Assembly: GCA_021806235.1 (NCBI GenBank)
Contig: JAJZXU010000035.1
Coordinates: 1-64,000, forward strand
Length of the DNA stretch: 64,000 nt
Reading direction: 5' to 3'
Source of the DNA: Thermoplasmata archaeon
GTDB taxonomy: Archaea; Thermoplasmatota; Thermoplasmata; Thermoplasmatales; Thermoplasmataceae
The translations under genes and the position numbers were made by a program. Shown one piece after another: positions 58,771 to 64,000 of the stretch (position 1 is the stretch's first letter; each line of letters begins with the position of its first letter). The notes under the pieces were generated by a model. It made no database searches and was not told the origin of the DNA. It saw only the letters and a program-made list of their open reading frames with translations.

Positions 58771-58780
58771 TATTTATACT
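58771..58780 (-). promoter_or_regulatory. TATA box for the polyaspartate ORF and the flavoprotein
   Basis: agtataaata on the coding strand; transcription would start near 58750, just before the ribosome site. Confidence 0.4.
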
Positions 58781-58951
58781 TTTCACATTTATCTTATGAA
58801 AGATATTAAGAGACTGGTGATAACAGGGTTAACAGGAATCGTAACCTAAATACCCTACACTATCTTCTATTCCTTACTGAAGTTGAATTTCTGCTTGCCG
58901 GGTTAAAAATTTATATAATTTTATTCATTAAAGAATTGAAAAACATAATAT

Positions 58952-59134
58952 ATGGAAAATAATTATAGGTGTATGGGAGAAGGTTTAGCAGATATAGAGA
59001 TATCCAAAGATGGGGAAATATATTATGTAAGAATGACATTACCAAATGGAGAGGTTGTTAATATGGAAAACGAGAGCTTTGAAGAAATACTGGAAGAAAT
59101 ATCAAATGACCTACAGGATAGGTATCCTGCATGA
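58952..59134 (+). CDS. small hypothetical protein, 60 aa
   Basis: MENNYRCMGEGLADIEISKD with a beta-hairpin-like middle (IYYVRMTLPNGEVVNM) and an acidic helix at the end. Acidic; not recognised. A TATA-like aatttatataat lies about 40 nt upstream. Its TGA ends 1 bp before the tRNA-Ser gene, so the two must share a transcript or promoter region. Confidence 0.65.
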   Translation: MENNYRCMGEGLADIEISKDGEIYYVRMTLPNGEVVNMENESFEEILEEISNDLQDRYPA

Positions 59135-59135
59135 T

Positions 59136-59218
59136 GCGGGGATGGCCCAGTGGTACGGCGGCAGCCTGCTAAGCTGTTTCTCGAAATGAGAGCATGGGTT
59201 CAAATCCCATTCCCCGCG
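59136..59218 (+). tRNA. tRNA-Ser, anticodon GCT
   Basis: Acceptor arms gcgggga and tccccgc pair, the discriminator is G, the anticodon stem cagc/gctg encloses the loop ctGCTaa, a long variable arm (tctcgaaatgaga) marks a class II tRNA, and ggttcaaatcc is the T loop. CCA is not encoded. No intron is seen. Confidence 0.95.
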
Positions 59219-59271
59219 CTAAAATAATTATTTTTAATAATATTTAGAAAATTTCAGAAAATTATTGGTGC

Positions 59272-59850
59272 TCATAATAGATGGCCCATTTTATCTTTTT
59301 TCGTTTCAAGATAGAACTCATCGAATTGGGTGGGTTTTATTATTATGGGTATTCTTTTAGATATTTTTATTCCGTTGCTCTCAAGAAAACTCATCTTTTC
59401 GGGATTATTGGTCATTATCTGTATAGATTTTATTTTGAAGTACTTTATTACTTCTACTGCAAAATCATATTTCCTGTTATCTGCTGGCAGTCCCTGCTCT
59501 ATATTTGCCTCAACGGTATCAAGACCCAGATCCTCAAGGCCATAAGCCCTTATTTTATTTAGAAGCCCTATGCCCCTGCCTTCCTGTCTTAAATATATTA
59601 ACATACCGTTTTTCTGCTCACCTAAAAATCTCAGTGAAGTTAATAACTGGTCACGGCAATCACATCTTAAAGACCCAAAGACATCCCCGGTTAAACACTC
59701 GGAGTGGAGCCTTACAGGCACATCTTCCTGATTTTCTACATCTCCATGTATGAGGACAGCGTGATCCTGCTTTTCCTGATTCTGGAATGTGTATATTTCA
59801 AATATACCATATCTTGTTGGCAATTTAGCTTTTGAATAAAGCTGTATCAT
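59272..59850 (-). CDS. ribA: GTP cyclohydrolase II
   Basis: First step of riboflavin synthesis from GTP. 192 aa. Zinc cysteines are in [20 protein letters not shown] (C-x10-C-x-C); [20 protein letters not shown] is the catalytic block, and the C-terminal [15 protein letters not shown] is typical. A bacterial-type enzyme; many archaea use GTP cyclohydrolase III instead, so it may have been acquired from bacteria. Complete. Confidence 0.96.
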   Translation of the reverse strand: MIQLYSKAKLPTRYGIFEIYTFQNQEKQDHAVLIHGDVENQEDVPVRLHSECLTGDVFGSLRCDCRDQLLTSLRFLGEQKNGMLIYLRQEGRGIGLLNKIRAYGLEDLGLDTVEANIEQGLPADNRKYDFAVEVIKYFKIKSIQIMTNNPEKMSFLESNGIKISKRIPIIIKPTQFDEFYLETKKDKMGHLL

Positions 59851-59985
59851 TTTTAATCAATATTAATTGCCTACTTCTATAAAAATATATTTCAAAATAC
59901 TTTTTATAACTATTATTAACACATGTTAATAAATATTAATAATTGCAAAATATTAGTGAAAAAACAGCGTGTTTTAGCCGGTATG

Positions 59986-61143
59986 TCACCTTATTAACTC
60001 TGTTAATATGTAGCTGTTAAAATTTTTAAATATGAATATATTTTTATCTCCTGATAGCATATTTTCAACACTGTTTTTCATTTTATAGTATTCTTCAGGG
60101 TCTATATTAAATCTTAAAAATATTTTTTTCGCATTCAATTTTTTTAATTCGCCTAAAATATTATTTTTATCCGTTATTGATAATATATTATATTTTTTAC
60201 CGAAAAAGTTTTTTATGTTTTTATTAGCGGTGAAAACATACCTTTTATTATCCGTATAAATTAAATGGAAATCATCGCCTATAATTTTGTATAATAATTT
60301 TGAATATATTAATGATATATCCGGTAAATATAGGTAATCATCATTTCCTATATTCTCTATATCATAATTAAAATCACACGGTTCACCTGAAATTTTAATG
60401 TTTTCAGGCAACATAACTGCCAAAACATTGTTTGCTGAAATGCTTTTAGAATATAATGTTAATCTATTGATATTGCCGTTTATTGATATATATTCCTTTT
60501 CTCCATTTAATTTAATATTATTCCATTTCATCTGTGGTGGCAGATCAAAAACATAACCCTTAATATTATCCAGTCTTTTTATAATAACTTCCGGGTCAGG
60601 AACAAGATCTGAAAATAATCTCTCCTCCGATGTTTTTGGACGTAATGGGTCTGAAAAAATAATTTTATTATAATAATCATAATTTAATTCAAAAAAGTCT
60701 GAATTTATAAATTTTGCACTTGAATTATATACCTTTTCATTTATATTTGACATTAAATACCTTGATTTGTCCTTTTCTATACCGGTTACATCGGAATTAA
60801 GGGAAAGCATAATAGATTGCATGCCTGATCCTGCACCTATATCTACAATGTCATTATCTTTTAATTTTTCAGACCTGTATTTTCCAATAATTTCTGGTGT
60901 GGAATACATAGATGAATAATAGTCCATAAATAGGAATTTATACCCCGAGAATTTATTTTTTATTTTTATCCTCGATTTAGCAAATTCGTATAAAAATTCA
61001 AAATTTTTACTGTATTTTTTTGATAAAGTATTTTTATCATAACCATTTCCCATTAAATCAACAATGTTATTTATCTCATTATTTATTTTTACAGCATAGT
61101 TTTTATCATTTAAAACTCTGGTTAAAAAACTGTTTACATTCAT
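59986..61143 (-). CDS. SAM-dependent methyltransferase with a THUMP-like C-terminal domain
   Basis: 385 aa. A helical N-terminal part (1-75) precedes a Rossmann methyltransferase: IVDIGAGSGMQSIMLSL (motif I, about 97-110), TGIEKD (acidic loop) and FSDPLRP (motif IV, DPxR-like). The C-terminal region (about 300-385) with an alpha/beta pattern resembles the PG_1098 THUMP-like fold. An RNA or nucleic-acid target is plausible. Its start overlaps the stop of the AhpD-like gene by 4 bp. Confidence 0.65.
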   Translation of the reverse strand: MNVNSFLTRVLNDKNYAVKINNEINNIVDLMGNGYDKNTLSKKYSKNFEFLYEFAKSRIKIKNKFSGYKFLFMDYYSSMYSTPEIIGKYRSEKLKDNDIVDIGAGSGMQSIMLSLNSDVTGIEKDKSRYLMSNINEKVYNSSAKFINSDFFELNYDYYNKIIFSDPLRPKTSEERLFSDLVPDPEVIIKRLDNIKGYVFDLPPQMKWNNIKLNGEKEYISINGNINRLTLYSKSISANNVLAVMLPENIKISGEPCDFNYDIENIGNDDYLYLPDISLIYSKLLYKIIGDDFHLIYTDNKRYVFTANKNIKNFFGKKYNILSITDKNNILGELKKLNAKKIFLRFNIDPEEYYKMKNSVENMLSGDKNIFIFKNFNSYILTELIR

Positions 61144-61478
61144 TTTTGTTCAAACTGTTTTATTGCATCTATTAAATTATTTAATTCCATCAGTGCCTGT
61201 GAACCATACATTAAAACGGTTACATAACCTACCTCCATTAATTCTTTCCTGGTTGCACCTGCAGCAAATGCAGCATTAACATGGTATGATATACACCATT
61301 CACATCTTGCAGCTATTCCCAGTGATAGTGCTATCAATTCCTTTGTTTTTGTATCAAGTGAACCACCAGACATTGTACTTTCCATAAATGCCATAAATGA
61401 TGATTGAAAATTTGTATCATCATTGCTAACCTCCTTCATTATACTGTTTATTTCATCTAATTTTTGTTTTGCGTCCAT
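61140..61478 (-). CDS. AhpD-like carboxymuconolactone decarboxylase family protein
   Basis: 112 aa from the ATG of MDAKQKLDE (the track starts six codons earlier at 61496). The redox motif CEWCISYH (CxxC-x3-H) with the upstream Glu, and HVNAAFAAGATRKELMEV, are typical of AhpD-type peroxidase/alkylhydroperoxidase cores. Small all-helical oligomer. Operon partner of the methyltransferase. Confidence 0.9.
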   Translation of the reverse strand: MDAKQKLDEINSIMKEVSNDDTNFQSSFMAFMESTMSGGSLDTKTKELIALSLGIAARCEWCISYHVNAAFAAGATRKELMEVGYVTVLMYGSQALMELNNLIDAIKQFEQK

Positions 61479-61596
61479 ATTATTCCGTTTAATCATTATT
61501 ATAATATATTTTAATATTTCTTATTAGAGTTATAAAAATTTGTCCATGTTTTATAGGTGTTTTCAGATAGTTTTAAATAAATAGGTATTATTAATC

Positions 61597-62691
61597 ATGA
61601 TGACAAATATCAATGGCATAACGACAGATGCACCGAAGGGCGGCATAACATATGGATCAATAAATATAAAGGATGATATTGATTATGAGATAAAACTAAA
61701 ACCATTATATACTGGACTGTGCGGAACAGATCGTGCTGAGGTCTCTGGAAGTTTATCATTTACCTACAATCCCGAAAATTACAATTACATGGTTCTTGGG
61801 CATGAAGCTGTATGTGAAGTTATAGATGCAAAAGAAAATGAATTTGAAATAAAAGCAGGGGATTATGTTGTCCCTATTGTAAGAAGACCGGGAAAATGCG
61901 TGAATTGCAGAATAGGCAGGCAGGACAACTGTTCCGACGGGGACCATGACATACATGAAACAGGTATAAGGGGTATTCATGGATTTAATAGGGAATATTT
62001 ATTTGATGATGCAAAAAATCTGGTAAAAATAAATGATAAAAATATGGCGATGGCGGCTGCAATGACAGAACCGACAAAAAATGTTATGAAAGCTTTCGAA
62101 GTTTTTAATAGGGTTTCAAAAAGGGCAATATTTGAAAATGAAGATTCTACATATCTTGAAAAGAATTGCGTAATAATAGGTACAGGCAGTGAGGCGTTTT
62201 TATATGCCTTTATGGCAAGGGAATACAGAATGAACGTTTACCTTGTAAACAGGCATGATATAACAGATTACAAAAAAGGTATACTGGACAAAATAAGTGC
62301 AAATTTTTATGATTATACTATTGAAGATAAAGTAAAAAAAATAGATCTATTAATAGATACATCAGGTGACCCGGCGACAATAATAAGATTTCTAAGAAAA
62401 TTAAATTACAATGGTGTGTTAATATTATTTGGGACAAACGGTAAGGCACCGGAGGCAGGTATGTCCGGAGAGGATATAGATTATATAATAGAGAGAAATA
62501 TAACACTGGCAGGATCCGTTGATGGCTCAAAAATACACTATTTAAAGGCAGTGGAATATCTCGAAAAATGGAATTATTCTGAGGGGTCTGTTATAAAAAA
62601 TTTAATAACAGGAGAATATAAACCTGATGATACATCAATATTCCTGAAAAAACCAGCGGAAGAGATAAAGTCTTTAATAAAGTGGTTTTGA
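61597..62691 (+). CDS. gdhA: glucose 1-dehydrogenase (zinc, medium-chain)
   Basis: Oxidises glucose to gluconolactone with NAD(P)+, entry to the non-phosphorylated Entner-Doudoroff route. 364 aa like the Thermoplasma enzyme, which it resembles closely. Catalytic zinc ligands in [10 protein letters not shown] and VLGHEAV; structural-zinc cysteines in [16 protein letters not shown]; nucleotide motif [12 protein letters not shown] with NRHD for [14 protein letters not shown] near the end. Its TGA overlaps the folD ATG. Confidence 0.95.
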   Translation: MMTNINGITTDAPKGGITYGSINIKDDIDYEIKLKPLYTGLCGTDRAEVSGSLSFTYNPENYNYMVLGHEAVCEVIDAKENEFEIKAGDYVVPIVRRPGKCVNCRIGRQDNCSDGDHDIHETGIRGIHGFNREYLFDDAKNLVKINDKNMAMAAAMTEPTKNVMKAFEVFNRVSKRAIFENEDSTYLEKNCVIIGTGSEAFLYAFMAREYRMNVYLVNRHDITDYKKGILDKISANFYDYTIEDKVKKIDLLIDTSGDPATIIRFLRKLNYNGVLILFGTNGKAPEAGMSGEDIDYIIERNITLAGSVDGSKIHYLKAVEYLEKWNYSEGSVIKNLITGEYKPDDTSIFLKKPAEEIKSLIKWF

Positions 62692-63530
62692 TGATACTGG
62701 ATGGAAGAATAGTTGCAAAAAATAAGATGGACATAATAAAAGAGAGTATTGATAATATAATTGATAAATATAAATTTACACCTGAATTAAAATTAATCCA
62801 GATAGGCAATGATGAGGCAAGCAGTATATATGCAAGGTCAAAAATAAACCGTGGGAAAAAACTGGGAATAAATGTTACACTGGAGAAATTTGATAATATT
62901 TCAAAAAAGATGTTGATAGATAAAATAAAAGATTATTCAATTAAAAAGGATATAAATGGAATAATGATAGAATCCCCTTTGCCCGAAAATTTGAATTTTT
63001 ATGAAATTATAAATTATGTACCGTTCTATAAAGATTCTGATGGCATGACGTCATATAATGAGGGGAATTTATCATTAAGGAATGAAATGATTGCTCCAGC
63101 TACTGCAAGGGCAGTTGTGGACATTCTTGAATATTATAATATAAAGGAGAGAAATGCAGCTGTAATTAACAGATCACCCGTTGTTGGCAGGCCACTGTCA
63201 ATGATGCTTTTAAATAGAGATTATACAGTAACCATATGCCACAGTAAAACTGAGAATATAAAAAATATAACAGGAAATAGCAACATTATAGTTGTTGCAG
63301 TGGGTAAAAAAAATTTTCTTGATGAAAGCTTTACAAACAAAAACTCAATAATCATAGATGTTGGCATAAACTATGAGAACAACAATGTATACGGTGATGC
63401 TGATTATAATAACCTGGTAGATAAGGTTAAAGCCATAACACCTGTTCCCGGAGGTGTAGGCATTGTAACCTCAACGGATATTTTTCAAAACTTTGTAAAT
63501 GGGCTGGATTATCAATTAAATAATCTTTAA
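62691..63530 (+). CDS. folD: bifunctional methylene-tetrahydrofolate dehydrogenase/cyclohydrolase
   Basis: About 279 aa. The track starts at GTG 62682, but the ATG at 62691 (TGATG overlap with gdhA) is the likely start. Catalytic Tyr-Lys in YARSKINRGK, substrate segments ESPLPENL and DSDGM (variants of QLPLP and DVDG), and the NADP site INRSPVVGRPLSMMLLN; C-terminal TPVPGGVGIVT. Interconverts one-carbon folates; presence indicates a folate-based pathway rather than methanopterin alone. Confidence 0.95.
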   Translation: MILDGRIVAKNKMDIIKESIDNIIDKYKFTPELKLIQIGNDEASSIYARSKINRGKKLGINVTLEKFDNISKKMLIDKIKDYSIKKDINGIMIESPLPENLNFYEIINYVPFYKDSDGMTSYNEGNLSLRNEMIAPATARAVVDILEYYNIKERNAAVINRSPVVGRPLSMMLLNRDYTVTICHSKTENIKNITGNSNIIVVAVGKKNFLDESFTNKNSIIIDVGINYENNNVYGDADYNNLVDKVKAITPVPGGVGIVTSTDIFQNFVNGLDYQLNNL

Positions 63531-64000
63531 AAAAAATCATCTAAACTTTCGGTGGTGGTTATTTTACTTAACCTTACCCCAATTCTTCGTATATTCCTGG
63601 AATCATCATCCAAAATTTTCTTCAGAAGATTTTTTGATATGCTCAGGGCATCATCTTTTTTTATCCTTTTACCGGTAAATGACCTTGAGATAATATCTAA
63701 ATCCTCCATAATTGCGATAACACTTAGTTCCGTAGGTATTCCAGGAGCCTTTTCGTATGAAGATTCTATTGATTTTATCAGATATGGTATTATTTTTTCC
63801 TGGTCCCTTGTATTTTCTATTAATGTCATATACCTTCCAAAATTCTTTTTAATTCTTTCCTCCACGGGTTTATTATAACTGTTATTTGCTATATCATATA
63901 GATAACTATATTTTGCATTGCCCAGTATTGAAATTAATCCGTCCCTATCATATTTTTTTATGTCATTTATGTATGTAACACCTATATCTTCCAGTTTTTT
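63527..64000 (-). CDS. dinB: C-terminal part of a Y-family DNA polymerase (DinB/Pol IV), cut by the right edge
   Basis: The track shows only 112 aa from a GTG at 63865, but the frame stays open to base 64000, giving 157 visible residues. KKLEDIGVTYINDIKKYDRDGLISILG is the helix-hairpin-helix thumb region; the little-finger domain follows, with DIISRSFTGKRIKK and NIRRIGVRLSKI, the usual end of Pol IV. Translesion polymerase. The catalytic palm lies outside the window. Its stop overlaps folD by 4 bp. Confidence 0.82.
   Translation of the reverse strand, partial: KKLEDIGVTYINDIKKYDRDGLISILGNAKYSYLYDIANNSYNKPVEERIKKNFGRYMTLIENTRDQEKIIPYLIKSIESSYEKAPGIPTELSVIAIMEDLDIISRSFTGKRIKKDDALSISKNLLKKILDDDSRNIRRIGVRLSKITTTESLDDFF

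Noticed and set aside
58796-58849. 17-codon ORF MKDIKRLVITGLTGIVT on the plus strand
   Set aside because: A TATA-like sequence is nearby, but that DNA already serves the opposite-strand promoter, and length and composition give no support.

Overview
The window looks like a chromosomal segment of an AT-rich acidophilic euryarchaeon of the order Thermoplasmatales (Ferroplasma, Picrophilus or Acidiplasma type). That placement is inference from gene content: a Thermoplasma-type zinc glucose 1-dehydrogenase, an archaeal split glutamate synthase, two TrmB regulators, archaeal Elp3, heavy use of ATA, AGA and AGG codons, and TATA-like boxes about 25-30 nt before many start codons, which suggests mostly leaderless transcripts. 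No rRNA, CRISPR array or complete insertion sequence is visible. One tRNA (Ser, anticodon GCT) is present. Genes run off both ends: a short N-terminal fragment at the left edge and the C-terminal part of a DinB-like DNA polymerase at the right.

Layout. 0.5-10 kb: a minus-strand sugar-uptake operon (solute-binding protein, two permeases, two ATPases, TrmB regulator, GH1 beta-glycosidase), with a matching TACT-N9-AGTA inverted repeat before the first gene and again before the glycosidase. 10-12.6 kb: a DUF309 gene and a GDSL hydrolase in gene-poor DNA. 12.6-18.1 kb: nitrogen assimilation, with a two-gene glutamate synthase and an Amt ammonium transporter. 18.4-25.4 kb: branched-chain amino-acid synthesis (ilvD; ilvB, a divergent ACT-type ilvN, ilvC), interrupted by a TasA-like surface protein and a HEPN/MNT pair. 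25.4-28.6 kb: small membrane and Cys proteins, a decayed TnpB-like remnant, and pyrK-pyrD with a HisA-like gene. 28.7-34 kb: a double universal-stress protein facing kdpFABC; the 29-codon kdpF is missing from the ORF track. 34-48 kb: class II aldolase, Elp3, a frameshifted cysteine synthase, thiolase, LOG-like protein, NfeD-like protein, family-5 uracil-DNA glycosylase, an MFS carrier of foreign-looking composition, a DUF2079 membrane protein, a sugar-nucleotide epimerase, pirin and an acyltransferase. 48-57 kb: PEP synthase, a GT-C-like membrane protein, alpha/beta hydrolase, long coiled coil, peroxiredoxin, a second TrmB and a GT2 glycosyltransferase. 57-64 kb: a CoA-disulfide-reductase/NADH-oxidase type flavoprotein preceded by a 25-residue polyaspartate microprotein, tRNA-Ser, RibA, a methyltransferase with an AhpD-like partner, glucose dehydrogenase plus FolD, and partial DinB.

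The metabolic picture is a heterotroph that imports and hydrolyses glycosides, oxidises glucose (glucose dehydrogenase, non-phosphorylated Entner-Doudoroff entry), can run gluconeogenesis through PEP synthase, and makes its own valine/isoleucine, pyrimidines and glutamate. High-affinity K+ uptake fits an acidophile that keeps a reversed membrane potential. The points most worth a second look are the polyaspartate microprotein, the paired TrmB operators, the degenerate second barrel in the glutamate synthase large subunit, the ilvB leader, the hidden kdpF and the single-base frameshift in cysteine synthase.
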